Of a DNA stretch of 56,320 nt, positions 34,075 to 42,148 are shown in pieces. Source of the stretch: DATAAZ01 sp036259875 (GTDB lineage: Bacteria > Actinomycetota > Thermoleophilia > Gaiellales > Gaiellaceae); assembly GCA_036259875.1 (NCBI GenBank), contig DATAAZ010000008.1, positions 1 to 56,320 on the forward strand, in the 5' to 3' direction. Made by a program: the position numbers and the translations under genes. Below the pieces are notes generated by a model. The model had not been told where the DNA came from. It ran no database searches and saw nothing but the letters and a program-made list of their open reading frames with translations. Within the stretch, counting starts at the first letter, position 1. Each line of letters begins with the position of its first letter.

Positions 34075-35784
34075 GTGCGGGTGCGCCCGAGCGTCCTCGC
34101 GGCCGCGGCCACGGCCCTCTGCCTGGTCGTGGCCGGGTGCGCCTCGGGGCCGCCCGGCGAGCCGGCCGTCGACCGCGGCCCGCGCGCGCCGCACGGGTTC
34201 GAACTCGCCAACGTCGCGGGCGAGGTCGGCCTGAAGCTCCGGCACGGGGTCTTCCGCTGGGACGAGTCCGCGGATCCGCCCGCGATGATCGGCGGAGGCC
34301 TCTGCTGGCTCGACTACGACGACGACGGGTGGCTCGACCTCTTCGTCGTGAACGGCTACGCGCAGAGCGAGCGCGACGAGTGGCTCGCTGAAGGAGGCCT
34401 GCCGACAACCCGCCTCTTCCGGAACGTGGAGGGGCGCTTCACGGACGTGACGGGCGAGAGCAGCGCCGGGCTCGCCCTTCGCGGACAGGGATGCGTCGCG
34501 GCCGACCTCGACCGCGACGGCGCCACCGATCTCTACGTCACCGCCGCGGACCGGAACGCGCTCCTCTGGAACGACGGCGAAGGCGGGTTCCGCGAGGGAG
34601 CCGAGGCGGCGGGGGTGGGCGTGTTCGGCTGGCACACCGGGGCGGCCGCCGGCGACCTGGACGGCAACGGCTGGGTGGACCTCGTCGTCGCCGGCTACGT
34701 CGACCAGGCGAACCCGATCCCGGAAGCAACGCTCGGCTTTCCGAACACGTACCAGGGCAGGCGCGACCTCCTCTTCCTGAACCAGGGGCCGAGCGACGAC
34801 GGGCGGGTGCGGTTTCGCGAAGTCGGCGCCGCCGCGGGGCTCGAGGTCGCGGGCTTCGCGTACGGGCTCGGCGTCGTCGTCAGCGACCTCGAGCGGGACG
34901 GCGATCTCGACGTCTACGTCGCGAACGACACCAACCCGAACCGCCTGTACGAGAACGTTCCCTGGCCGGGCGGAGCCGACGCCGACCCCGAGCGCCTCGG
35001 TTTTCGCTTCGAGGAGCGGGCAGCGGCGGCAGGCGCCGCCGATCCCGGCAGCGGGATGGGGATCGCCGGCGGCGACTACGACGGGGACGGCCGTTCTGAC
35101 CTGTTTATCTCGAACTCCCGCGGGCAGGTTCACGCGGTTTACCGGAGCAACCGTCCCGACGAGAACGACCCGTCGTACGCGGATGTCCGCGCAAATCTCG
35201 GCGTCGATCTCGGCCGCTCGACGGGATGGGGCGTATCGTGGGCCGACCTCGATCTCGACGCCGACCTGGATCTCGTCCTCGTGAACGGCGACGTCCCCGT
35301 CACCGACCTCACGGCCGACGCCGAGCCCGCGCAGGCATACCGGAACCTGGAGGCCGAAGGGCAACGCGGGCGGTTCGAGGACGTCGGCGAACGGGTCGGG
35401 CTCGGCGCGGTGGGGCGGCTCGTCGCGCGCGGGAGCGCGGCTGCCGACTACGACAACGACGGTGACGTCGACGTGGCCGTCCTCTCCGTGGGCGGGCCGC
35501 TCGTACTGCTCGAGAACACCGGTGCCGCGGGCGACTGGCTCGAGGTCGCGCTCGAGGGCTCGCCGCCCGGCGCCGAGGCGACCGTGACGCTCGCCGACGG
35601 CCGCAGACTGAGACGCGAGCTGCAGGCGGGAAGCAGCTACCTCTCGTCGGAGGACCCGCGCCTCCACTTCGGGCTCGGGGACGACGCGCGTATACGCGAG
35701 CTCGTCGTGCGCTGGCCGGGTGGAGAGAAGACGCGGCTCACCAACGTCGAGGCGAACCAGCTCGTCGGGGTGGAGGCGCCGTGA
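34075..35784 (+). CDS. CRTAC1-like FG-GAP/ASPIC-UnbV lipoprotein
   Basis: 569 residues from GTG 34075 (GTG 34081 is equally possible). A lipobox (LVVAGC) follows the signal helix. The body has at least six FG-GAP/VCBS calcium-binding blades with D-x-D-x-D-G motifs: DYDDDGWLDLFV, DLDRDGATDLYV, DLDGNGWVDLVV, DLERDGDLDVYV, DYDGDGRSDLFI and DYDNDGDVDVAV, forming a beta-propeller. The C-terminus (AGSSYLSSEDPRLHFGLG...VRWPGGEKT) is an ASPIC/UnbV domain. Such proteins are extracellular binding modules; no enzyme is known for them. Its stop overlaps the haloperoxidase start by 4 nt, implying joint function. Confidence 0.9.
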   Translation: MRVRPSVLAAAATALCLVVAGCASGPPGEPAVDRGPRAPHGFELANVAGEVGLKLRHGVFRWDESADPPAMIGGGLCWLDYDDDGWLDLFVVNGYAQSERDEWLAEGGLPTTRLFRNVEGRFTDVTGESSAGLALRGQGCVAADLDRDGATDLYVTAADRNALLWNDGEGGFREGAEAAGVGVFGWHTGAAAGDLDGNGWVDLVVAGYVDQANPIPEATLGFPNTYQGRRDLLFLNQGPSDDGRVRFREVGAAAGLEVAGFAYGLGVVVSDLERDGDLDVYVANDTNPNRLYENVPWPGGADADPERLGFRFEERAAAAGAADPGSGMGIAGGDYDGDGRSDLFISNSRGQVHAVYRSNRPDENDPSYADVRANLGVDLGRSTGWGVSWADLDLDADLDLVLVNGDVPVTDLTADAEPAQAYRNLEAEGQRGRFEDVGERVGLGAVGRLVARGSAAADYDNDGDVDVAVLSVGGPLVLLENTGAAGDWLEVALEGSPPGAEATVTLADGRRLRRELQAGSSYLSSEDPRLHFGLGDDARIRELVVRWPGGEKTRLTNVEANQLVGVEAP

Positions 35785-37619
35785 TCAGGGCGACCGCGAT
35801 CGCCGTCGCGGCCGCTGCGCTCGCGGGCTGCTCGGGGGGCTCCGGCGGCGACGGATACCTCCGCGCGAACTGCGCTCCGCGTGACCTGAAGGGGCAATCG
35901 GTCGCGCGCGTCTGGAACGAAGCCATCCTCGCCGCGATCCGGCGGGACACGCCGGCGCCAACCGTCCACGCGAGGAACCTGTTCCACACGTCCGCCGCGA
36001 TGTGGGATGCGTGGGCCGCGTACGACCCGGAGGCAGACGGCTACTTCGTCGACGAGCACGCCGAGGCGGCCGACGTGGCCGCCGCGCGGAGGACCGCGAT
36101 CAGCTACGCCGCGTACCGAGTGCTCCTCCACCGCTACTCGTTCGCGGCCGGGCTCGAGGCGACGTTCGGCGAGCTGACGCGGACGATGGAGTCGCTCTGC
36201 TACCGGATCGACTACACGGGGACGGAAGGCGAGTCGCCGGCGGCGCTCGGGAACCGGATTGCCGCGGCCGTGATCGCACGCGGACGCGAGGACGGAGCGA
36301 ACGAGCCGTTTCGGTACGCCGACCCCGCGTACAAGCCCGTCAATCCGCCGCTCGTCGTCACGGAACCGGGGACGGAGATCCGCGACCCGAGCAGCTGGCA
36401 ACCGCTCGCGCTCGAGCAGCAGATCGCGCAGAACGGCATACCGGTGCCGGGCAAGGTGCAGACGTTCGTCGGGCCGCACTGGGGCCGCGTCGCCGCGTTC
36501 GCGCTCCCCGAGTCCCCGGAGGGGCTCCCGATCGACCCCGGCCCGCCGCCCCGCCTCTACGACTCCGCGAGCGAGGTCGAGTTCAAGCGTACGGCGCTCG
36601 AGGTCCTCCGGTACAGCAGCCGGCTCGACCCGGAGGACGGCGTCGAGATCGACATCTCGCCGGCCGCGCTGGGCGCGAACACGCTCGGCGCGAACGACGG
36701 GACGGGGCACGATGTCAACCCCGCGACCGGACGCGCGTACGAGCCGAACGTCGTCCGGCGAGGCGACTTCGCGCGCGTCCTTGCCGAGTACTGGGCGGAC
36801 GGCCCCCGTTCCGAGACGCCGCCGGGCCACTGGAACGCGATCGCGAACGAGGTCTCGGACAGCTTCGGTGACGACCTCGCGATCGGTGGGACAGGACCGA
36901 CGCTCGATCGCCTTGAATGGGACGTGAAGCTCTACTTCGCACTGAACGGCGCGCTGCACGACGCGGCCGTCGCGGCGTGGGGCGTGAAGGCGCGCTACGA
37001 CTCGGCGCGCCCGATCTCGATGATCCGCTACATGGGCGGCCAAGGCCAGTCGAGCGAGCCGCGCTTGCCGTCGTACGATCCCGACGGGCTTCCGCTCGAA
37101 CGCGGGCTCGTCGAGGTGATCACGCGCGCGTCGAGCGCACCGGGCAGCCGGCACGAAGCGCTCGCCGACCACGTCGGCGAGATCGCCGTCCGGGCCTGGG
37201 CGGGATTTCCCGAGGACGCGGCCGCGCAGCGAAGCGGCGTCCGCTGGATCCGCGCCGTCGAGTGGGTGCCGTACCAGCTGCCGACGTTCATAACGCCCGC
37301 GTTCGCGGGCTACGTGTCGGGCCACAGCACGTTCAGCCGGGCCGCGGCGGAGGTAATGACGGCGTTTACCGGAAGCTCCTACTTCCCGGGCGGGCTCTAC
37401 GAGCATCCAGCCCCGGCGGGCTCGCTGAAGATCGAGCAGGGGCCGAGCGAGGATCTCACGCTGCAATGGGCGACGTACTTCGACGCGGCCGACGCCGCCG
37501 GCGTCTCGCGCCTCTACATGGGGATCCACGTCTCGCCCGACGACTTCGGCGGCCGCGTCGTCGGGGCGCGGTGCGGGAAGGACGCCTGGACGCTCGCGCA
37601 GCGGTATTTCGAGGGCTAG
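35781..37619 (+). CDS. Vanadium-dependent haloperoxidase-family lipoprotein (PAP2 superfamily)
   Basis: 612 residues from GTG 35781 with a lipoprotein signal (AAAALAGCSGGSGG). All vanadate-site residues of the family are present: K403 and R410 in KARYDSARPISM, S513-G514-H515 in YVSGHSTFS, and R577 with H583 in SRLYMGIHVSPDD. Spacings K-x6-R and R-x5-H equal those of fungal chloroperoxidase. It may oxidise halides with H2O2, or act as an acid-phosphatase-like enzyme, since both use the same fold. The lipid anchor places it outside the cell. It is co-translated with the FG-GAP lipoprotein. Confidence 0.9.
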   Translation: MIRATAIAVAAAALAGCSGGSGGDGYLRANCAPRDLKGQSVARVWNEAILAAIRRDTPAPTVHARNLFHTSAAMWDAWAAYDPEADGYFVDEHAEAADVAAARRTAISYAAYRVLLHRYSFAAGLEATFGELTRTMESLCYRIDYTGTEGESPAALGNRIAAAVIARGREDGANEPFRYADPAYKPVNPPLVVTEPGTEIRDPSSWQPLALEQQIAQNGIPVPGKVQTFVGPHWGRVAAFALPESPEGLPIDPGPPPRLYDSASEVEFKRTALEVLRYSSRLDPEDGVEIDISPAALGANTLGANDGTGHDVNPATGRAYEPNVVRRGDFARVLAEYWADGPRSETPPGHWNAIANEVSDSFGDDLAIGGTGPTLDRLEWDVKLYFALNGALHDAAVAAWGVKARYDSARPISMIRYMGGQGQSSEPRLPSYDPDGLPLERGLVEVITRASSAPGSRHEALADHVGEIAVRAWAGFPEDAAAQRSGVRWIRAVEWVPYQLPTFITPAFAGYVSGHSTFSRAAAEVMTAFTGSSYFPGGLYEHPAPAGSLKIEQGPSEDLTLQWATYFDAADAAGVSRLYMGIHVSPDDFGGRVVGARCGKDAWTLAQRYFEG

Positions 37620-37782
37620 TGCCCGGCCAGGCAATCCATGCCGGTCTCTCGGCCGCGATCACGCGGCGCGAGAGCCCACCCTCGTTGCAAAAGCGCAACG
37701 CCCGAGCTGCGGAGGGGTGCGGAGGCCGGTTCGGTGCCCACGGACGAGAGCCTCGGCCGCATGACCTCAGAGGAGACGCGGC

Positions 37783-38175
37783 ATGAGGCTCGAGCAAGCC
37801 CTCGCGATGGTGAACGCCGTCGTCGCGAGTGCGCCGGCGCCGGTGTCGGTCTACGTCGCCGACGCGCACGGAGAGCTCGTCGCAGCGGCGACGATGGACG
37901 GCGCGGCGCCCGACACGCGCTTGAACGCCCAGCGCAAGGCCTACACCGCCGCGAGGAGCAACGCGCGCTCGACGGGCGAGCTGGCCGCGAAGGTGGTCGG
38001 CGATCCGGCCGAGCTCGCGAGCTTCGACCCCTTCTTCACGTTCTTCAGGGGCGGCGTGGCCGCGTTCGAGCACGGTCGCCGCGTGGGCGCGGTCGGGGTT
38101 AGCGGCCTCCCGGGTGACGAGGACGAGCGGCTGGCCCGCGACGCGCTCGCCGAGGCCGGCCTGGGAACGGAATGA
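37783..38175 (+). CDS. GlcG/HbpS family protein
   Basis: 130 residues: helix LEQALAMVNAVVA, VSVYVADAHGELVAAATMDGA, then LNAQRKAYTAARSNARSTGEL and late VGAVGVSGLPGDEDERLARDAL. This is the GlcG/HbpS fold; HbpS binds heme and GlcG accompanies glycolate genes, but the biochemical role is poorly defined. The typical GAIGVSGA-G motif is slightly changed here. An SDR gene follows after 25 nt. Confidence 0.82.
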   Translation: MRLEQALAMVNAVVASAPAPVSVYVADAHGELVAAATMDGAAPDTRLNAQRKAYTAARSNARSTGELAAKVVGDPAELASFDPFFTFFRGGVAAFEHGRRVGAVGVSGLPGDEDERLARDALAEAGLGTE

Positions 38176-38200
38176 CGCCACGACGACCCCTGGAGGAGCC

Positions 38201-38908
38201 ATGACATCGCTCGAGGGCAAAGTTGCACTCGTGACGGGCGCCAGCCGCGGAATCGGCGCGGCCGTCGCGCGCGCTCTCCACGAGCGAGGCGCCCGTCTCG
38301 GGCTCGCCTCGCGAAGCGGAGACGACCTCAACCTCGCGGAGGCCGTGGCACGTCCGTGCGACGTTCGGCGGCCGAAGGACCTGGAGCGGCTCGCGGCCGA
38401 CGTTGCCGAGCGGTTCGGACGGATCGACATCCTCGTCGCCAACGCCGGCGTCGGCGCCTACGGCCCGTTCCTCGAGCTCCCGCCGGAGCAACTCGAGGAG
38501 ATGATCGACGTCAACGTGAAGGGCACCGTGTACGCCGTGCGCGCGACGCTCCCGTACCTGCTGCGAAGCGAAGAAGCGGACATCGTGACGCTTGCATCCG
38601 AGGCCGGCCGGCGCGGGCTCCCGCTCGAGGCGGTCTACTGCGCGTCGAAGTTCGCGCAGGTCGGCTTTACGCGCGCGCTCGACCACGAGCTGCGCGAGCA
38701 GGGAGTGCGCTGCTCGAACGTCTGCCCCGGCGGCGTCGCGACGGACTTCGCGATAGGCCGGGGCCGGACGCGCGACATGCCCGAGCTCGCCGGGATGATG
38801 ACGGCCGAGGACGTTGCTGAGGTGGTTATCTTCGTTCTCACCCGCCCGCGTAATCACCGGATCCTCGAGACCGCACTCCGGCCCGTGACGGAGCCGTCGT
38901 GGGGATGA
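38201..38908 (+). CDS. Short-chain dehydrogenase/reductase
   Basis: 235 residues from ATG 38201, preceded by GGAGGAG. The Rossmann motif is VTGASRGIGAAVARAL (about residues 11-26), followed by NAGVGAYGPF and the catalytic Ser (LASEAG) and Tyr-x3-Lys (VYCASK). It is an NAD(P)-dependent oxidoreductase; substrate unknown. Expressed together with the GlcG-like gene. Confidence 0.9.
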   Translation: MTSLEGKVALVTGASRGIGAAVARALHERGARLGLASRSGDDLNLAEAVARPCDVRRPKDLERLAADVAERFGRIDILVANAGVGAYGPFLELPPEQLEEMIDVNVKGTVYAVRATLPYLLRSEEADIVTLASEAGRRGLPLEAVYCASKFAQVGFTRALDHELREQGVRCSNVCPGGVATDFAIGRGRTRDMPELAGMMTAEDVAEVVIFVLTRPRNHRILETALRPVTEPSWG

Positions 38909-38942
38909 GCGCGACGGTCGAGGTAGGCGCGGCCCGGCCGAG

Positions 38943-40139
38943 TCAACGTCCGCCGACCGGAAGGACGAGCTCGAAGCGGGCGCCGTTCGGCTTCGCGTCC
39001 TCGTAGAGGAGCTCCCCCCCGTGCGCGTGTGCGTACGAGCGCGCGATCGCGAGCCCCAGACCGCTCCCCGGTGTCCCGGCCGACCCCGACCCGCGCGCGA
39101 ACTGCTCGAAGAGACGGCTCCGGAACTCGCGCGAGACGCCCGCGCCTCGGTCCTCGACGACGACGCGAGCGTGCGTCGCGCTGCCAAAGGCCCGGACGGT
39201 GACGGGCGGCGCGCCGTGTCGCAGCGCGTTCGTGAGCAGGTTGGCGACGATCCGGTCGAACGCGACCGGGTCGGCCTCGATTTCCAGCTCCGGTGCCGTC
39301 TCGACCGTGATCGGCGTATCGAGAGCGAGGCCCGACACGATCGAATCCAGCCGTGCGGCGACGCGGATCGGCTCGCGCTTGATTTCGACCGCGTGCGCGT
39401 CGAGCCGAGAGACGTCGAGCAGCTGGTCGACGAGTTCGGCGAGGCGCTCCGCCTGATCGACGAGCATGCGGCGAAGCTGCGTCTGCTGCTCCTCAGTAAG
39501 CCGTTCGCCGAGGTGCTCGAGCGTCTTGGCCGCCCCGAAGACCGCGGCGGCGGGTGTCCGCAGCTCGTGCGCCGCGACGGTCACGAACCGGTGCCGCAGC
39601 TCGTCGAGTCGCAAGAGCTCGTCGTGGAGCAGCGCCTTGTCGATCGCCATGGCCGCCCGGTCGGCGGCGAGCTCCAGGAGTTCCGCATCGTCCGACTGGA
39701 AGGTGCGATGGCGAAGCGTGCCGACGTGGATGACGCCCAGCACGCGTCCGCGCGCGAGGAGCGGCACCCCGAGCAGCGACTTGATCCCCTTCTCGCGGAG
39801 GATCGGGTTGAGCACGTCCGCGTGATCGACGTCCGCGATCGCGAGCGGTCGCCGCTCGGCGGCGATCCGGCCGGCAAAGCCGCGGCCGACGGGGATGCGC
39901 GTGCCGCGCTCGACTGCCTCCTCGATCCCCTTCGCAGCCCGGGCGACCAGCTCGTCCGTTCGCTCGTCGAGCAGCAGGACCGCGCACGTGTCCGTCCCGA
40001 GGATCTCGCGGACCCTCTCGAGGAGCTCGTCGAAGAGGTCCTGCAGGGATAGGTGAGCGAGCGCGGCGTCGGCGACGCGCTGCAGCTTGAGCAGCCGGTC
40101 GAGCGACCGCTGCTCGGCCGTGGCTCCGTTCTTCGGCAT
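38943..40139 (-). CDS. Cytosolic GAF-domain sensor histidine kinase
   Basis: 398 residues from ATG 40139. An N-terminal coiled region leads to a GAF domain (about 30-180; LGTDTCAVLLLDE, PVGRGFAGRIAAER, GVPLLARGRVLGVIHVG), a HisKA helix with the phospho-acceptor His in VAAHELRTPAAAV, and an HATPase domain (NLLTNALRHG, EDRGAGVS, GSGLGLAIARSYA). No membrane helix or signal is in this model; the longer open frame upstream carries a lipoprotein-like signal in frame that is probably debris. No response regulator lies beside it. Confidence 0.9.
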   Translation of the reverse strand: MPKNGATAEQRSLDRLLKLQRVADAALAHLSLQDLFDELLERVREILGTDTCAVLLLDERTDELVARAAKGIEEAVERGTRIPVGRGFAGRIAAERRPLAIADVDHADVLNPILREKGIKSLLGVPLLARGRVLGVIHVGTLRHRTFQSDDAELLELAADRAAMAIDKALLHDELLRLDELRHRFVTVAAHELRTPAAAVFGAAKTLEHLGERLTEEQQTQLRRMLVDQAERLAELVDQLLDVSRLDAHAVEIKREPIRVAARLDSIVSGLALDTPITVETAPELEIEADPVAFDRIVANLLTNALRHGAPPVTVRAFGSATHARVVVEDRGAGVSREFRSRLFEQFARGSGSAGTPGSGLGLAIARSYAHAHGGELLYEDAKPNGARFELVLPVGGR

Positions 40140-40532
40140 GCGTTTCGCTCGTGTTATCGGCCCGATCTTCGAAATCAATACACCGGCTCCCTGGGCGGTG
40201 CGTGGCAAGCGTATGCCGTCCCGACGCGGCTGTCCGCGCTTTCCGAGGCCGCCTCTGCCGGACTCGGCTTCTCCGGCCGCGGGTCCACGGTCGTCGGCCC
40301 CGCAGGCGGCGACGGTCGCGACCGCAAGCGCGAGCGCTAGGGCGCACGGTGCATGCGGTTGCGCGGGTCGGGCGCGAGGCGACCGCCGACCGTACTGCCG
40401 TCCGGTTTCAGACCTCCTCGTCGATGAACAACCCAACCACCTGCTCGCGCGTCAGCTCGCCGTGCTCGGCGACGAGGAAGTCGGCGGCCTCGCGTCGAGC
40501 GTGCCGTGCGCCGGGGCCCTACCATTTCGGCG
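40140..40532 (-). pseudogene. Gene-free stretch with two probable gene remnants
   Basis: On the minus strand, about 40310-40370 encodes a lipoprotein-like segment (CALALALAVATVAACGADD) without a usable start; one base over, the frame continues as VDPRPEKPSPAEAASES to a stop near 40170, suggesting a frameshifted small lipoprotein. Further up, 40408-40510 encodes REAADFLVAEHGELTREQVV ending FIDEEV-stop, which reads like the tail of a real protein but begins right after an in-frame TAG. Neither is intact. Confidence 0.35.
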
Positions 40533-41075
40533 ATGGTCTCTGAGGCTCCGCTCGAGGAGACGGAGCACGGGCTCGTCCCGAAGGGTGACGGCTGGTTCAT
40601 TGCGAGCGCGCGCCGAGCGTGCTGGTACGAGCGTGAGGGGCGGGGCTTTCGCTGCGTCTTCGAGGGCGAACCTGGCTTCGCCCAGCTGGGCATCAGCCTC
40701 TACGTGCTTCGGCCCGGCGAGCCGATCGGGATGTACCACTGGGAGGCTGACCAGGAGGACTTTCTGCTCCTCCAGGGCGAGGCACTGCTGATCGTCGAGG
40801 GCGCGGAACGGCCGCTGAAACGATGGGATTTCGTGCACTGCCCGGCCGGGACGGAGCACATCATCGTCGGAGCGGGCGAGAGCGCATGCGTCATCCTCGC
40901 GGTCGGCGGCCGCGCCCGCTCGACGGGCGCCGACTGGGGCGGATATACGGTGAACGAGGCGGCGGTTCGGCATGGTGCCGGCGTCGAGCGCGAAACGACT
41001 GACGCAGCGGAGGCGTATGCGCGCTTCCCGTCGCCACATCCGACCCGCTATCGCGACGGTCTGCTGCCGGACTAG
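40533..41075 (+). CDS. Cupin-domain protein
   Basis: 180 residues from ATG 40533. The core is LYVLRPGEPIGMYHWEADQEDFLLLQGEALLIVEG with RPLKRWDFVHCPAGTEHIIVG, a single cupin barrel; His in YHWEA, Glu in QEDF and His in TEHI would bind the metal. Many such proteins are sugar isomerases, dioxygenases or regulators; none can be chosen. The 3' end overlaps the convergent peroxiredoxin gene by 4 nt. Confidence 0.85.
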   Translation: MVSEAPLEETEHGLVPKGDGWFIASARRACWYEREGRGFRCVFEGEPGFAQLGISLYVLRPGEPIGMYHWEADQEDFLLLQGEALLIVEGAERPLKRWDFVHCPAGTEHIIVGAGESACVILAVGGRARSTGADWGGYTVNEAAVRHGAGVERETTDAAEAYARFPSPHPTRYRDGLLPD

Positions 41076-41686
41076 ACGTCCGAGCGGCCGATCGTGTCGA
41101 TCGGGATTCCGCGGCTCGGGTGCGTATCCACCGGGCGCTGGCGCTCGAGCCAGACAGCGACTTCCGTCGCGTTCGCGGCCGGCTCGGCGATCGGGTGAAA
41201 GATCTGAACGATCCGCTCTTTCTCGACGACGAACGTCGCGCGCTCGTAGAAGGTGCGCCCGCCGGCTTCGAATGTCGGCAATCCCATGAGGGCGGCAAGC
41301 CGCAGCTCGGGATCCGAAACGAGCGGGTAGGGGAGCGCGACGCGGCTGGCGAAGGCACGCTGCTCATCGACGGACTGGACGCTCAGGCCGACAACCGTCG
41401 CGCCGAGAGCGGTGATGCGAGCATGTTCGTCACGAAACCCGCACGACTGCGCCGTGCAACCGCGCGCGCCGGGGATCAGATCCCAGCCGGGAGCTGGCGC
41501 ATCAGGCAGACCCGTGGCGTGCGGATAGACGAAGAGGACGAGGCGGCCGCCGCCGAGCTCGCCGAGCTGTACCGGCCCCGCGGTGGACTCGAGCGTCACG
41601 GCTGGCAACGGGCGGCCGAGCAACCGGTCGAGGCGACGACCGCCGTCACCTGACGCAGTCTCGCCGGTCTCTTTTTTCCTATTCAT
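41072..41686 (-). CDS. AhpC/TSA (peroxiredoxin Q-like) protein
   Basis: 204 residues from ATG 41686, which has GGGAGG 9 nt upstream; GTG 41695 is the alternative. Thioredoxin-like strand LVLFVYPHATG leads to the redox motif GCTAQSCGFRDEH, matching the C-T-x3-C of PrxQ/BCP (peroxidatic and resolving Cys); a long insertion precedes it. Later SVQSVDEQRAFA and VALPYPLVSDPE are typical. It reduces peroxides in the cytosol. The leader can fold so that the ribosome binding site pairs with TCCC (41691-41719). Confidence 0.85.
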   Translation of the reverse strand: MNRKKETGETASGDGGRRLDRLLGRPLPAVTLESTAGPVQLGELGGGRLVLFVYPHATGLPDAPAPGWDLIPGARGCTAQSCGFRDEHARITALGATVVGLSVQSVDEQRAFASRVALPYPLVSDPELRLAALMGLPTFEAGGRTFYERATFVVEKERIVQIFHPIAEPAANATEVAVWLERQRPVDTHPSRGIPIDTIGRSDV

Positions 41687-41760
41687 ACGAGGCACCTCCC
41701 TGGACTATGCCCGGGAGCCATGGCCGGTGCACGGGGCGCTGCGCACACGTAGAGCGCGAG

Positions 41761-41810
41761 TGCCCCCGGCCGGAATCGAACCAGCGCGCGCGGTTTAGGA
41801 AACCCCAGTG
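41761..41810 (-). pseudogene. tRNA-like 3' fragment, Arg (CCT) type
   Basis: Read on the minus strand, an anticodon-loop-like TTCCTAA flanked by GGGT and ACC is followed by a T-arm (GCTGG TTCGATT CCGGC) and acceptor-like CGGGGGCA. Nothing upstream supplies the matching GCCCCCG acceptor strand or a D-arm, and the anticodon stem has a mismatch. It looks like the 3' half of a tRNA gene, as left by integration or decay. Confidence 0.5.
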
Positions 41811-41926
41811 CAAGCGCGGTATTAGCAGGCGAAAAGCCGCACGAGCGCCCAGTGCGTGCCACACGATGCGCCAGAGATCGCGAAGCGCGTCGGTTTCTGT
41901 TCAGAACTGTGACTGCGTGCGCCTGC

Positions 41927-41989
41927 GGCGGTCTCGAGAATTGCCAGGGTCGTCAGGCCCCTCGAGGGTTCGAATCCCTCCCCTCCGCC
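41927..41989 (+). pseudogene. tRNA-like 3' fragment, Ser (CGA) type
   Basis: An anticodon arm GCGGT-CTCGAGA-ATTGC (anticodon CGA), a long variable region, a perfect T-arm (GAGGG TTCGAAT CCCTC) and CCCTCCGCC at the end match the 3' part of a tRNA-Ser. The 5' acceptor strand and D-arm are missing, and the acceptor side is one base short. It is therefore not a functional tRNA as it stands. Confidence 0.55.
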
Positions 41990-41994
41990 TCGCA

Positions 41995-42021
41995 CAGAAA
42001 CGCTTGTTGAAGCGGTTTCTG
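41995..42021 (+). terminator. Hairpin after the tRNA-Ser-like fragment
   Basis: CAGAAACGCTT (41995-42005) pairs with AAGCGGTTTCTG (42010-42021) with one bulge. It follows the tRNA fragment by 5 nt, where a tRNA terminator would be expected. The 3' arm and flanks recur at 49788-49810. Confidence 0.5.
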
Positions 42022-42148
42022 GCTGCGTAGACGGACGCGGATGCGCCGGGGCGGCGGCGGGACGTCGCCCCGGTTGGGCGCCGACGAGAAGAGAAGGAGC
42101 GAGGCCGCCCGCACCCTAGACGGGAGCGCGGGCGGCCTCTCGCATCGC

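Noticed and set aside
32884..35784. A 966-residue frame covering permease region and FG-GAP protein
   Set aside because: The first about 400 codons are an Arg-rich shadow of xylH; the lipoprotein signal at 34075 marks the real start.
37683..37700. CGTTGC/GCAACG hairpin after the haloperoxidase gene as terminator
   Set aside because: Only six base pairs and no U-run; too weak to call.
41679..41864. A 61-residue ORF on the minus strand
   Set aside because: Its sequence is the translation of the tRNA-like fragment (NRARWFDSGRG), so it is not a protein gene.
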